A stretch of 64,000 nucleotides of DNA from Pseudomonas farris. GTDB taxonomy: Bacteria; Pseudomonadota; Gammaproteobacteria; Pseudomonadales; Pseudomonadaceae. Below the pieces are notes generated by a model. That model was not told the origin of the DNA, ran no database searches, and saw only the letters and a program-made list of their open reading frames with translations. Within the stretch, counting starts at the first letter, position 1; every line of letters starts with the position of its first letter. The stretch lies in contig NZ_JAHSTV010000010.1 of the NCBI RefSeq assembly GCF_019145235.1, forward strand, positions 186,001 to 250,000, read 5' to 3'. Positions 8,076 through 16,918 of the stretch are shown one piece after another. The translations under genes and the position numbers were made by a program.

Positions 8076-9770
8076 TTAGAAGCCCATGCTCAAGTGTTCA
8101 GCGATAGGACCCAGGGCCAACGCCGGCAGGAAGGTCAAGCCACCCACCAGCAGAATGGTCATGGTCAACAGGGTCACGAACAGCGGGCCATGGGTCGGGA
8201 AGCTGTTCTGGCCAATCGGCGCGGTTTTCTTCATCGCCAGGCTGCCGGCCAGGGCCAGTACCGGGAGGATGTAACCGAAGCGCCCGATCAACATGCCCAA
8301 GCCCAGCATCAGGTTGTGGAACGGGGTATTGGCCACGAAGCCGCCGAACGCCGAACCGTTGTTGGCACCGGCCGAGGTGTAGGCGTAGAGCAACTGGCTG
8401 AAACCGTGAGCGCCGGGATTAGTCACCGAGGCCACAGGGCCTGGCAGGCTGGCGGCAATCGCGCCGAGCACCAGCACGCTGACCGGCATCACCAGCAAGG
8501 TCACCACCAGCAACTGGACTTCTTTGGCTTGCAGTTTCTTGCCGAGGTATTCCGGGGTGCGGCCGATCATCAGGCCGGCGAGGAACACCGCGATCAGCAC
8601 ATTGAGCAACATGCCGTAGAGCCCGGCACCGACGCCGCCGAAGATTACTTCGCCGACCATCATGTTGATCATCGCGACCATGCCGCTCAGCGGATTGAGG
8701 CTGTCGTGCATGCCGTTGACCGAACCGTTCGACGCCGCGGTGGTGGTCACCGACCACAGCACGGTGGCGGTGGTGCCGAAGCGCGCTTCCTTGCCTTCCA
8801 GCGGCGCGGTCTGTTCGACGGCGACGTTGGCCAGGGTCGGATTGGGTTGGTACTCAGCCCACAGCGACACCGCACCACCAATCAGGAACAGCGTCAGCAT
8901 GCAGGCGATGATCGCGCGGCTCTGACGCAGGTCTTTCACGTAATGGCCGAAGGTGAACACCAGCGCCACCGGAATCAGAATGATCGAGCCGAGTTCGAAC
9001 AGATTGCTCCAGGCCGTCGGGTTCTCGAACGGATGCGCCGAGTTGACGCCGAAGAAAGCACCGCCGTTGGTACCCAGTTGCTTGATCGCAATCTGGCTGG
9101 CGGCCGGGCCGAGCGGAATCACCTGATCGACGCCCTGCATCGTCACCGCGTTCACGTACTGCGCGAACGTTTGTGGCACGCCCTGCCAGACCAGATACAA
9201 CGCCAGCAGCAGGCACAGTGGCAGCAGGCCATAGAGGGTGGCGCGGGTCATGTCGACCCAGAAGTTGCCGAGGGTCTTGGTGGACTTGCGACCGATGCCG
9301 CGACACAGCGCGACCAACACGGCAAGCCCGGTGGCGGCGCTGACGAAGTTCTGCACGGTGAGACCGACCATCTGACTCAGGTAGCTCATAGACGCTTCGC
9401 CGCTGTAGGCCTGCCAGTTGGTATTGGTCATGAAGCTGATGGCAGTGTTGAACGCCAGCGTCCACTCCTGACCCGGCAGATTTTGTGGGTTCAGCGGCAA
9501 ATGCCCCTGGAACAGCAGGATCGCAAACAGCAGCAAGAAGCCCGCGAGATTGAAGGCGAGCAAGGCCAGGGTGTATTTCTGCCAACTCTGTTCGGCCTGT
9601 GGATCGACGCCAGCCACCCGATAGCAGCCACGCTCCACCGGCCCGAGGATCGGCGAAAGCCAGGTGCGCTGCCCTTCCATTACCTTGTAGTAGAAGCGCC
9701 CCAGAAACGGTGCCGGGATCAGTACCACGGCGAAGAAGGCGATGATCAGCCAATAGTCATAACTGTGCAT
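8076..9770 (-). CDS. kdpA: KdpA, K+-binding channel-like subunit
   Basis: The start MHSYDYWLIIAFF at 9770 gives 564 residues, the normal KdpA length, so the longer open frame upstream is ignored. KdpA is a multi-span inner-membrane protein of the K+ transporter superfamily with four pore loops. Visible filter regions include NTNWQAYSGE, GTNGGAFFGVNSAHPFENP and AGANNGSAFGGF. It forms a complex with KdpB, C and F and follows kdpF by 8 bases. Confidence 0.96.
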   Translation of the reverse strand: MHSYDYWLIIAFFAVVLIPAPFLGRFYYKVMEGQRTWLSPILGPVERGCYRVAGVDPQAEQSWQKYTLALLAFNLAGFLLLFAILLFQGHLPLNPQNLPGQEWTLAFNTAISFMTNTNWQAYSGEASMSYLSQMVGLTVQNFVSAATGLAVLVALCRGIGRKSTKTLGNFWVDMTRATLYGLLPLCLLLALYLVWQGVPQTFAQYVNAVTMQGVDQVIPLGPAASQIAIKQLGTNGGAFFGVNSAHPFENPTAWSNLFELGSIILIPVALVFTFGHYVKDLRQSRAIIACMLTLFLIGGAVSLWAEYQPNPTLANVAVEQTAPLEGKEARFGTTATVLWSVTTTAASNGSVNGMHDSLNPLSGMVAMINMMVGEVIFGGVGAGLYGMLLNVLIAVFLAGLMIGRTPEYLGKKLQAKEVQLLVVTLLVMPVSVLVLGAIAASLPGPVASVTNPGAHGFSQLLYAYTSAGANNGSAFGGFVANTPFHNLMLGLGMLIGRFGYILPVLALAGSLAMKKTAPIGQNSFPTHGPLFVTLLTMTILLVGGLTFLPALALGPIAEHLSMGF

Positions 9771-9778
9771 AGCCGCTC

Positions 9779-9868
9779 CTAGTTCCGGTCCGCGCGCAAC
9801 AGCGCAACCAATAGATAAATGAACAGCCCCACTGCCAACAGCAGGGACACCCCGTCCAGAACGCTCAT
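9779..9868 (-). CDS. kdpF: KdpF, small stabilising membrane subunit
   Basis: This 29-residue single-span peptide (MSVLDGVSLLLAVGLFIYLL...RADRN) precedes kdpA by 8 bases, as in other Kdp operons. KdpF stabilises the KdpABC complex. The ATG at 9868 is preceded by GGGAGAA. Confidence 0.9.
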   Translation of the reverse strand: MSVLDGVSLLLAVGLFIYLLVALLRADRN

Positions 9869-9905
9869 GGAAATTCTCCCTATTACGGCGTATTGCCGCG
9901 TGTGG

Positions 9906-9933
9906 AGTATATTGTCCGCAGAGTGGCCGTAAA
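9906..9933 (-). promoter_or_regulatory. Predicted kdpFABC promoter
   Basis: On the minus strand, TTTACG (9928-9933) and TATACT (9906-9911) are separated by 16 bases, a fair sigma70 match, about 38 bases before the kdpF start codon. Just upstream (about 9959-9979) is a T-rich stretch with TTTACG and TTTATA that resembles the known E. coli KdpE site and would suit activation. This is a prediction only. Confidence 0.5.
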
Positions 9934-10162
9934 GGCGCGAGATCGAATGATGTGACGGGGTATAAATAAAACGTAAAGAATGGGAGGTTATGCGGGGCAG
10001 GGCCTGCCAACAACGCTCCAAACTGGCGCACAAACTGCCCCATCCAGCCGCTAACATCCCCGATACGACAGCTTTCAGCGCTTTACGACGCCCACCTGCA
10101 AAATGGCACACCCGCTGCACACGCCCTGCCCGAGTTTTTCCAAACCGTTTAGGGAGCAACGC

Positions 10163-10390
10163 ATGAACACACAACTCAAACTCACGCTGGGCACACTGCG
10201 CCTGTGGGGTATTGTGGTTGGGCTGGTGATTTCCTTTCCGGAGAGTACTTCGGCTGGAGTTACGGGGCTGGGGGGCGTGGCCGGGACACTGGGCTTCCTG
10301 GTGATCTCGTACATGGTCGCCACGATGTACACCTGCTTCATCTCCCGTTTCACTTAACTGACCACCGCCATCCTCTCCGGACACATCTGT
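10163..10390 (+). pseudogene. 5' fragment of ethanolamine permease, disrupted
   Basis: ATG at 10163 (SD AGGGAG) opens MNTQLKLTLGTLRLWGIVVGLVIS. After that the frames must be joined. A TTTCC duplication near 10232 shifts the frame to GEYFGWSYG. Extra bases near 10265 restore it for GVAGTLGFLVISYMVATMYTCFI. TAA then replaces the expected Glu codon before LTTAI. This is the N-terminus of the APC-family ethanolamine permease (normally about 480 residues). Everything beyond about residue 75 is missing. It is divergent from kdp and marks the left edge of the foreign region. Confidence 0.75.
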
Positions 10391-11110
10391 CTCGCGCTAG
10401 TTAATATTGGCTGAAGATGGCGGCCAAGGCATATGGATCATATTCGGTAATCGTCAAAAAAAATCAGTCATGTTCTAAGGGAAAGCTTCGACAGGTGTGG
10501 CAGGAAGTATTCGTGCTTCAAAGTGCTCGAGCCAAGCGCTTGCATCGATGAATAGGGGGCATCGACTGTCGTAAAAAACTTCATCTCGGCCAAAGTCCGA
10601 TCACGCAATAGGCGCTGCCGCGACGCGACATTTTCTGCTGGTGTTCCTTGTAGCGCTGCCTGGGTAGCGGGCGTCATGTTCAAGTCTCTAGCAGTAGCCA
10701 CTTCAGCTCATCCTTATAATACCCGCTGCCATCCTTTTGAATCGTACTGACTGGATCAGACTCAGGTCCACGCAGGTGATGACCTATAACAGTGGGAGCT
10801 TATGGTCCATTGCACCCATCTAGATCGCGACTGACGGTTTGAACCCGCCCTGTAAATGATGGTCTCCACACTGGATCCAATTGCTTTACGGAACCGAAAT
10901 CCGCATACAACTGCGATGCGATCCCGCCCACCTGCCTGGGACGAAGCCATCAACAAAGCAAATGCACTTTTCAGGTGCTGGGTAAATGGAATGACCTCAT
11001 CGAGTAAAAAATCCGAATAACACAGCCACTACCAGCAGTTTTCAGCAGGTAGGCGATGTAGAGATGTTTCGCGGGAGGCCGATCCATAAGGAATGGAGAT
11101 CCGTTCGCAC
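10391..11110. other. Left junction region, no recognisable gene
   Basis: About 720 bases lie between the permease remnant and the first convincing ICE gene. A minus-strand open frame (10468-10701, 77 codons, MATARDLNMTPATQAALQ...) has no family I recognise. An overlapping frame (LFIDASAWLEHFEARIL) could mean it is frameshifted. No copy of the tRNA-Pro 3' end (for example GATTCGAACACTCGACCCC) is visible, so attL is not identified. Confidence 0.5.
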
Positions 11111-11860
11111 ATGTCTTCAAACAACTTTAACCCGCAGGCTAAAATCTTCTATCGACCCATCGACGCAGCATTGCGTTGGTGCAACCTCATTCGTTACGAA
11201 GCGCAGATCGTGCAAGCGGCTTGGTCTTGCCCTGAAAAGCTCAGGAGCCTGTTTCCTCAATGGCCGTGCCTACAAGCGAATACCGACAAAATTTATGACG
11301 CTGTCCGCAATGGCGAATTACCATATGGCTGTTTCGGTATTTCGGTGCCCCTGGGCACCCCCGTAGAGCCCGCTCTGCTGACGGTACGACACTCTGATCT
11401 ACGCCATTGGATGCAGGTCTACTACGCCGATCAGAGGCCAGACTTTCTGTTCGAGTCGAACGACGACCCTCGAGACAAAATCAGCCTGGGTGTTTACTTT
11501 GCACTCCAGGCCGAGCGGGATGCCCTCCTTCGAGAGCGCGATGCTCTGCAACGTCAGCTCCAAGATGTCGAAGCTGACCTTCAGGCACTGGGACTTGAGC
11601 AGGAAAGCCTTAAAACGCTGGTAAAAACGCAGGGACAGCTCAGCGATCGTAGTGAACACACCTATTTGCAGATCATCGGTGCCTTGGTCAACACCGTCTT
11701 GGATGTGTCGCCTGCAGGTAAACCTCTTTCCGTGTTCAAGAGCCAAGCCGCAATCGTCGATGCTTTGACCGCGCGCCACAATGACATTCCCGGTCTCAGC
11801 AAACGAACGCTGGATAAAAAGTTCGCGGCAGCCAATCGCACTCTCAAAAAAACCACCTGA
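11111..11860 (+). CDS. Unknown protein with central coiled coil (ICE left end)
   Basis: I prefer the ATG at 11111 (249 residues) because a GGAG lies upstream. An ATG at 11093 is also in frame. The N-terminal block contains PIDAALRWCNL, and the region to about residue 110 looks globular. Residues about 125-180 (RDALLRERDALQRQLQDVEA) form a heptad coiled coil. The C-terminal KRTLDKKFAAANRTLKK is basic and may bind nucleic acid. Part of the N-terminal motif recurs as a remnant at 1370-1436. I do not recognise an assigned function. Confidence 0.75.
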   Translation: MSSNNFNPQAKIFYRPIDAALRWCNLIRYEAQIVQAAWSCPEKLRSLFPQWPCLQANTDKIYDAVRNGELPYGCFGISVPLGTPVEPALLTVRHSDLRHWMQVYYADQRPDFLFESNDDPRDKISLGVYFALQAERDALLRERDALQRQLQDVEADLQALGLEQESLKTLVKTQGQLSDRSEHTYLQIIGALVNTVLDVSPAGKPLSVFKSQAAIVDALTARHNDIPGLSKRTLDKKFAAANRTLKKTT

Positions 11861-11975
11861 ACCAAATCATTGCACTGCAATGCACTCGATTGCAGTGCAA
11901 TGACTCCCTCGCTTTTCTGCTATTCACTTCAGATCACTTCCCACCACGCGCCAAACGGCGCCAGGAGTGACCAGC

Positions 11976-12206
11976 ATGTCCAGCTCATCCGTCCCGCTCG
12001 CTGACAGCCCTCAACCACCGGCCGAACGTCACATCATGCGGCGTGACGAAGTGGAGCGGAAAACCGGCTTCAAGCGTGCGCACATCTACAACCTGATGAA
12101 AGAAGGAAAATTCCCTCAGGCCAAACGCATTGGACTGCGCGCGGTCGGCTGGGACTCGCTGGAAATCGAGCAGTGGGTCGTTGAGCGCTTAGGCCAGCAG
12201 GCCTGA
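11976..12206 (+). CDS. AlpA-like excisionase/transcription regulator
   Basis: The 76-residue protein starts at ATG 11976 with AGGAG 8 bases upstream. The MerR-like winged helix-turn-helix of the AlpA/phage-excisionase type is seen in MRRDEVERKTGFKRAHIYNL, followed by MKEGKFPQAKRIGLRAVGWD and EIEQWVVERL. Such proteins control ICE or prophage gene expression or act as recombination directionality factors. It sits 4 bases before parA at the head of the maintenance cluster, so a regulatory role there is likely. Confidence 0.85.
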   Translation: MSSSSVPLADSPQPPAERHIMRRDEVERKTGFKRAHIYNLMKEGKFPQAKRIGLRAVGWDSLEIEQWVVERLGQQA

Positions 12207-12210
12207 TGCC

Positions 12211-13053
12211 ATGCGTGTGGTATCGGTGGTGTCCACCAAAGGTGGGGTAGGCAAAACCACAGTAGCTGCCAATCTCGGCGGTCTGCTGGCGGATGCTGGC
12301 CTACGCGTCCTGCTGCTCGATCTGGATAGCCAGCCCACCCTATCCAGCTATTACGCCTTGAGCCAGAAAGCTGTTGCTGGTGCGTATGAGCTCATTGCAC
12401 TCAACTTAACAACGCCTGCTCAGATTGTTTCCAGGACAGTGATTGCAGGGCTCGACCTAATCATCTCCAACGACGATCAAGGCCAGCTAAATACATTGCT
12501 GCTACACGCTCCTGACGGGCGATTACGGCTGCGCAATTTACTCGACAATTTCCGATCCAATTATGATCTGCTTTTGATCGACACCCAAGGCGCACGCAGC
12601 GTGCTGCTGGAGATGGCCATCCTGGCTTCCGATCTCGCCCTCTCTCCCATCACGCCGGAAATGCTCGCCGCTCGCGAACTGCGCCGCGGCACCTTGAAGC
12701 TGCTGAGTGAACTCGAACCGTTCCGCCACCTGGGCATTTCACCGCCCCCTTTGCGACTGTTGCTGAACCAGGTGAATAGCATTCGGGTGGACACCCGAAT
12801 GATCACCCGCGGCCTGCGCGAGAGCTTCGCTGGGGCTACCAACATCTCGGTTTTAGAAACCGTAGTTCCAGACCGAGTGGCGTATCTCAATGCCGCCTCC
12901 CTTGGCCTACCGGTCCACCGAATCGACACTCGCCAGTCGCGAAAGCCACGCTCGCCATCAGCGTTGGAAACCATGCGGAGATTGGCCACCGAACTGTTTC
13001 CGGAATGGCGTGAAGCCATCTCTACGATGAGCAGGTACTCGGAGGCTCGATGA
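12211..13053 (+). CDS. parA: ParA/Soj-family ATPase
   Basis: The 280-residue protein has the deviant Walker A STKGGVGKTTVAANLGGLL (residues about 8-26), switch I-like LLDLDSQPTLS and Walker B LLLIDTQG (about 120). ParA ATPases drive partitioning. In pKLC102-type islands the homologue (Soj) is needed to keep the excised element. It lies 4 bases after the AlpA-like gene, and its TGA overlaps the ATG of a tiny reading frame. Confidence 0.93.
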   Translation: MRVVSVVSTKGGVGKTTVAANLGGLLADAGLRVLLLDLDSQPTLSSYYALSQKAVAGAYELIALNLTTPAQIVSRTVIAGLDLIISNDDQGQLNTLLLHAPDGRLRLRNLLDNFRSNYDLLLIDTQGARSVLLEMAILASDLALSPITPEMLAARELRRGTLKLLSELEPFRHLGISPPPLRLLLNQVNSIRVDTRMITRGLRESFAGATNISVLETVVPDRVAYLNAASLGLPVHRIDTRQSRKPRSPSALETMRRLATELFPEWREAISTMSRYSEAR

Positions 13054-13136
13054 GACGAATCGCCAAGCCGACATTTCTCGCCAAATCACTTTTTATCGAC
13101 CTTGATGCCAACAGTGTTTGGCAAGGAGTCTTTTGA
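13050..13136 (+). CDS. Tiny coupled reading frame, 28 codons
   Basis: ATG at 13050 overlaps the parA stop (ATGA) and has GGAGG 5 bases upstream. The frame runs 28 codons (MRRIAKPTFLAKSLFIDL...) to a TGA that itself overlaps the ATG of the next gene (13136). Both overlaps suggest translational coupling. No family is recognised, and it may be only a coupling cistron. Confidence 0.4.
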   Translation: MRRIAKPTFLAKSLFIDLDANSVWQGVF

Positions 13137-13345
13137 TGTTGGATCAACTGCCCATCATCGTCCAACCATCCATTCGACCACTACCCCCACCTTGCGAAGA
13201 GTACTGCACTGTGGTCTTTCGCCTGCAGGGAGGGCGCTCGGCCATGGCGTGGTTCCTCGCAGAACTCTCCCGACATTTCGAAGGTTCGGGGACTGTCGAG
13301 ATCGTCAAGCTCGAGGTCGGTGACCATTCGCGCAACCGGCGTTAA
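13136..13345 (+). CDS. Small unknown protein between parA and parB
   Basis: The 69-residue frame from ATG 13136 (MLDQLPIIVQPSIRPLPPP) is preceded by AAGGAG at good spacing. It has a proline-rich start, then CTVVFRLQGGRSAMAWFLAELSRHF and an acidic/basic tail. Its location in the ParA-ParB cluster suggests a maintenance-operon accessory. I do not recognise the family. Confidence 0.6.
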   Translation: MLDQLPIIVQPSIRPLPPPCEEYCTVVFRLQGGRSAMAWFLAELSRHFEGSGTVEIVKLEVGDHSRNRR

Positions 13346-13359
13346 CTGAGGTTGTTCCG

Positions 13360-14946
13360 ATGAAAAAGCTCAGTCAGGAGGAGATTACCGACAAGCTGCA
13401 CCAGGACCACTTCCCTCGGGGCCCAGAACTGGAGCGGCTGTCCGATCCACTCATCGACACACCTATGCTGGTCACGCTGGAGCAGTTGCGGCCCTACGAA
13501 CTCAACCCACGCTTCATCCGCAATCCGCTGTATGACGATATCAAGGCCTCGATCCGTGAACGCGGGCTGGATCAACCACCGCCGATTACCCGCCGCCCGG
13601 GTGAAACCTATTTCATTATCCGCAACGGCGGTAATACGCGCTTGGCAATTCTCGGCGAGCTGTGGCAGGAAACCCGTGACGAACGCTTCTTTCGCATTCA
13701 TTGCCTGTTCCGACCTTGGACCAATGAAATCTCCGCCCTGCTCGGTCATCTGGCCGAAAGCGATCTGCACGGCCAACTCACCTTCATTGAGCGTGCGCTG
13801 GCCGTGGCCAAACTCAAAACCATGCTCGAACCAGATGGAGCTGTGCTCCCACAACGTGAGCTGGCACGACGTCTTGCCGCTGGAGGCTATCCCATTTCGC
13901 AGTCGCATATCAGCCGGATGCTCGAAACCCTCGAACACCTACTACCCGCCATTCCGCAAACACTGTATGCCGGATTGGGTAAGCCCCAGATCGAACGGCT
14001 GATCGCTCTGCGTAGCCAGGCCGAACGAACCTGGAACCGTTATCCAACAGACACCGTTGCGTTTACCGAGTTTTGGCTCGAAACCCTAGGCGACTTCGAT
14101 ACCGACCCTGAGTCCTTCGATCTTGAGCAAATCCAGGATGAACTGCTCGAACGCATGAGCCGCTTACTCGGACAGTCCTACCGCATGTTGGCCCTGGAGC
14201 TGAGTGACACCCAACAGGTCATCTCGACGTCAGGCGTTATCGTCACCACGCCCTCGGAAAACAGCCATCTGCCGAGTGTCAATGAAGCCGCGGCCGAACC
14301 TCCACCCGCAGAGTCCCGTCCCCAATCAACCGAGACCAGGACCCAGACCGAAACAGCGCGAGAGGAACTGCTCACACCGCCCGAAACGAATGTCGTATCA
14401 GCGGTCAGCCCTCCGTCGCGTGTTCAACAGATTCGCGAACAGATCGATCGCGAGATTTCAATCGAAGCAGCACCGACAGTCGAGGCCTGCGCGATCGAAG
14501 ACATCTGGACCATCGCACCCACACTGGACAGCCCCGAACAACTACGTTCAGCCATCGCCGGACTGGCGCGGGAAATGGCGGCCTATGCCGGACATCCCGA
14601 GAGCATCATCGATCAGCAGCTTGGCTTGGGTTTTGCCCTAGATATGGAGCGGGTAGATCTTGCGACACCTAGCGCGACCGGTGTTCACCTGCTGCTCCTG
14701 GCCCTGTTGCGCGCTCAAGACGAGGTGAACTGGGAGGATCGCAAGCAACTGCCCTCAGCCCTGTTCGGCCAGCTGTTGTTGGGGGTCTATCAACTGCCGC
14801 TGACAGATCGTCCCGCCGTGGACGTAGGACTGGAACGACTGCCCGACAGCCTGTTAATCAAACTGTATCGCCTGATCCGCCTGGCCCGGCGCCTGATCGA
14901 CTTAACGCTTACCCCTGAAGCTGACTCACCGATGGAGTTGCCATGA
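13360..14946 (+). CDS. parB: ParB-family protein, PFGI-1 type
   Basis: The 528-residue protein carries an N-terminal ParB nuclease-like domain (about 35-140: LEQLRPYELNPRF, then FIIRNGGNTRLAIL) and a helix-turn-helix region (about 165-200, PQRELARRLAAGGYPISQSHISRM). The central region (about 285-350) is rich in Ser, Pro, Thr and Glu and looks disordered. The C-terminal domain is helical. It matches the long ParB of PFGI-1-like ICEs (TIGR03764 from memory). It probably binds a centromere-like site and works with ParA. Its end overlaps the next gene by 4 bases. Confidence 0.9.
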   Translation: MKKLSQEEITDKLHQDHFPRGPELERLSDPLIDTPMLVTLEQLRPYELNPRFIRNPLYDDIKASIRERGLDQPPPITRRPGETYFIIRNGGNTRLAILGELWQETRDERFFRIHCLFRPWTNEISALLGHLAESDLHGQLTFIERALAVAKLKTMLEPDGAVLPQRELARRLAAGGYPISQSHISRMLETLEHLLPAIPQTLYAGLGKPQIERLIALRSQAERTWNRYPTDTVAFTEFWLETLGDFDTDPESFDLEQIQDELLERMSRLLGQSYRMLALELSDTQQVISTSGVIVTTPSENSHLPSVNEAAAEPPPAESRPQSTETRTQTETAREELLTPPETNVVSAVSPPSRVQQIREQIDREISIEAAPTVEACAIEDIWTIAPTLDSPEQLRSAIAGLAREMAAYAGHPESIIDQQLGLGFALDMERVDLATPSATGVHLLLLALLRAQDEVNWEDRKQLPSALFGQLLLGVYQLPLTDRPAVDVGLERLPDSLLIKLYRLIRLARRLIDLTLTPEADSPMELP

Positions 14947-15491
14947 ACCTGTCCTTCAATGTGCTCAACCAGGCCATGCTGACCCAGGTGCTGCACGAGT
15001 TGCGCTTGGGTAACCTGCAACGCTGTAAGGCACTCGGACTGGGTGAGGACGATATCTACCTGTTGCAATCTTTACCCGCCACCACGCTGTCGCGCCTGGC
15101 CCATGCCACCGTCCCCTGGGTTGAGGTCAAGATTGACTCGCCGGTGCTGCATCGGTTGATCGAGCAAGCCGAACGCGACGAACAGAACGAGCGATGGATC
15201 AACCGCGCGCTCAAGCTCGGTGCCAGCAGCACCATCATGTATCAGTGCTTCGGCTTGGCGCATTCGGAAACCGCCCTGCGCCGACGTCTGCTCAAGATAG
15301 AAACCCGAAAGGGCCGCCCTCAGCATTTGAGCGAAGCGCAGGAACATGCGCTCTGGCAGCGATGGTGCCAACTACGCACGCAGGACGGTAGCGAGGATCA
15401 GCTCGATGCCATGATGATGCTGGCGGAGGAGCAACAGATCAGTTTGACCATCGTCTGGCAGCAGATTGACCAATACAGCAACAGAACATGA
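14943..15491 (+). CDS. DUF2857 ICE protein
   Basis: The 182-residue protein (MNLSFNVLNQAMLTQVLHEL) matches my recollection of DUF2857 (STY4526-like), found beside ParB in SPI-7/PFGI-1 islands. The middle reads LKLGASSTIMYQCFGLAHSE, and the C-terminal part is helical with a possible HTH. It overlaps parB and the next gene by 4 bases each, so the three are co-translated. The specific role is unknown. Island maintenance or replication is inferred from neighbours. Confidence 0.8.
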   Translation: MNLSFNVLNQAMLTQVLHELRLGNLQRCKALGLGEDDIYLLQSLPATTLSRLAHATVPWVEVKIDSPVLHRLIEQAERDEQNERWINRALKLGASSTIMYQCFGLAHSETALRRRLLKIETRKGRPQHLSEAQEHALWQRWCQLRTQDGSEDQLDAMMMLAEEQQISLTIVWQQIDQYSNRT

Positions 15492-16678
15492 ACACTGCCC
15501 CTTCCAGCCGCTGGCAGCGTGTCCTGCAGCAATGCACTCAGCAGCTGAATGAACATTGGCCCACACGCCCTACCACTGAAAAACCTTCCAACCAGGCGCT
15601 ACAGGCTGGCTTTCTGTTCAGTGGCCAAGCACACGAAGCCGTGCCACGTCGGCTGCTCTTGGATAGTCGGCTGACCCCGTTGGAGCGTAATGCCTGGCAA
15701 GTGTTTCGACTCATGCTGCAAGGCCAGGGTGTGGTCACGCCGCGCTATGAGGATTTGCAGCCTTACCTGTCGAGCGTACCTTACGGAGCGTCAGCCTCCC
15801 GTGAAACCATTGCTCGCGTCTTGACGATGCTCAGGCTGACGCGCTGGCTCAGCTTGGTGAGTCGCGGACGCGACCAGCTCAGCGGACGTCTGCAAGGTTC
15901 TCTGTACGTCCTGCACGATGAACCGTTAACTCCCGCTGAAGCCATGGAGTTGGATCAGGATTACCTTGAGCTGGTCGGACATGGCCTCCGTCATAACACC
16001 AAGGCGGTGTGTATTGTCGCTCAGCATGTTCTGGAAGAAATTCGCCAGGACACGGACATCGATCAGGGTCGACTTCCGACGCGACTCGACAGCTGGGGCG
16101 ACCACTGGACGCAGCAAGGATTGGATCTCGCAACCGAGGACGCCTTACACGATTCCGAACTGGGTGGCGATCGCCGCGTTCGGAATCGTACAAGCCCTCG
16201 TTCGGATTCCGAACCAGGCTGGAACGCCAGCGTTTCCGGCACCGTTCGGAATCCGAACGCCGCCTGTACTGTATTAAAAGAAAGTACTCGTACTGTACCG
16301 CGCGCGACCTCAATGGTGGATAACCTGAACTGGCCCGCTCCGCTGCACCTGAGTCCAAGCGAGCGTCAGGCGATCGCCGTGGCGCTGAGCAAGCTCACCC
16401 CAGCTGATCGTCAGGCGGTGCTTAACGAAGCCGGTGCACGCTGTGCGGTAGGAGGTATCCGCAGACCAGCGGCCTACCTGATGGGACTGATCCAGCGCGC
16501 ACTGAACGGTGACTTTCATCCTTGGGCAGGTCAAACGGAACCCTCCCCCATTGCAGAACCGCCCCCAACAGCACCGTCACGCCCGCCCCGAAAACAGGGT
16601 GAACCCGCCTCCGCCCTCGCCCAAGCGTGCCTGAATGAGCTGCGCCAACTGCGCGGCAAACGCCCTGGACGTCAGTAG
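15488..16678 (+). CDS. STY4528-family ICE protein
   Basis: The 396-residue protein has an N-terminal winged-helix-like region: LTPLERNAWQVFRLMLQGQG, then ASRETIARVLTMLRLTRWLS (about 55-125). A variable middle contains FGIV-type repeats of the GTVRNPNA kind. The C-terminal domain (about 275-335) includes RQAVLNEAGARCAVGGIRRP and AAYLMGLIQRALNGDF. It resembles the STY4528 pathogenicity-island family located between DUF2857 and PFL_4669. Replication initiation or regulation is plausible but not shown by a catalytic motif. Its stop codon lies inside a perfect palindrome. Confidence 0.78.
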   Translation: MNTAPSSRWQRVLQQCTQQLNEHWPTRPTTEKPSNQALQAGFLFSGQAHEAVPRRLLLDSRLTPLERNAWQVFRLMLQGQGVVTPRYEDLQPYLSSVPYGASASRETIARVLTMLRLTRWLSLVSRGRDQLSGRLQGSLYVLHDEPLTPAEAMELDQDYLELVGHGLRHNTKAVCIVAQHVLEEIRQDTDIDQGRLPTRLDSWGDHWTQQGLDLATEDALHDSELGGDRRVRNRTSPRSDSEPGWNASVSGTVRNPNAACTVLKESTRTVPRATSMVDNLNWPAPLHLSPSERQAIAVALSKLTPADRQAVLNEAGARCAVGGIRRPAAYLMGLIQRALNGDFHPWAGQTEPSPIAEPPPTAPSRPPRKQGEPASALAQACLNELRQLRGKRPGRQ

Positions 16679-16708
16679 ATTTGATGCCAGTGGCATCAAA
16701 TCTACTGA
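16672..16708. repeat. Perfect 18-bp-arm palindrome at the end of the STY4528-like gene
   Basis: Arms 16672-16689 and 16691-16708 are exact reverse complements around one base (16690). The core is GATTTGATGCC / GGCATCAAATC. The TAG stop lies in the left arm. No T-run follows on either strand, so it is not a standard Rho-independent terminator. It could be a dimeric protein-binding site or an mRNA processing element. A TCTAATGTGA motif follows at about 16710 and recurs before topB. Confidence 0.8.
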
Positions 16709-16918
16709 GTTCTAATGTGAAATCGCAAAGGGCCGAACCTGTGCAGTCCGACGTATGGCCATCGCCATCCATGGAAATGATGCCACCGGCCTCACTCGCG
16801 AACGTCTTTGAAATTAACCCTCTCACACCAAACCGAACAGAGCGCATTCAGCTTTTTGGCTGCCCTTGCCCCTCATCTGTCGCAACGTTCCCGTCCAAGC
16901 TTATGCGAGGACAACACC

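Noticed and set aside
8067..9782. 571-codon open frame antisense to kdpA/kdpB junction
   Set aside because: His/Arg/Gln-rich shadow of kdpA with no motif.
10391..11110. Search for attL (copy of the tRNA-Pro 3' end)
   Set aside because: No stretch resembling GATTCGAACACTCGACCCC was found on either strand.
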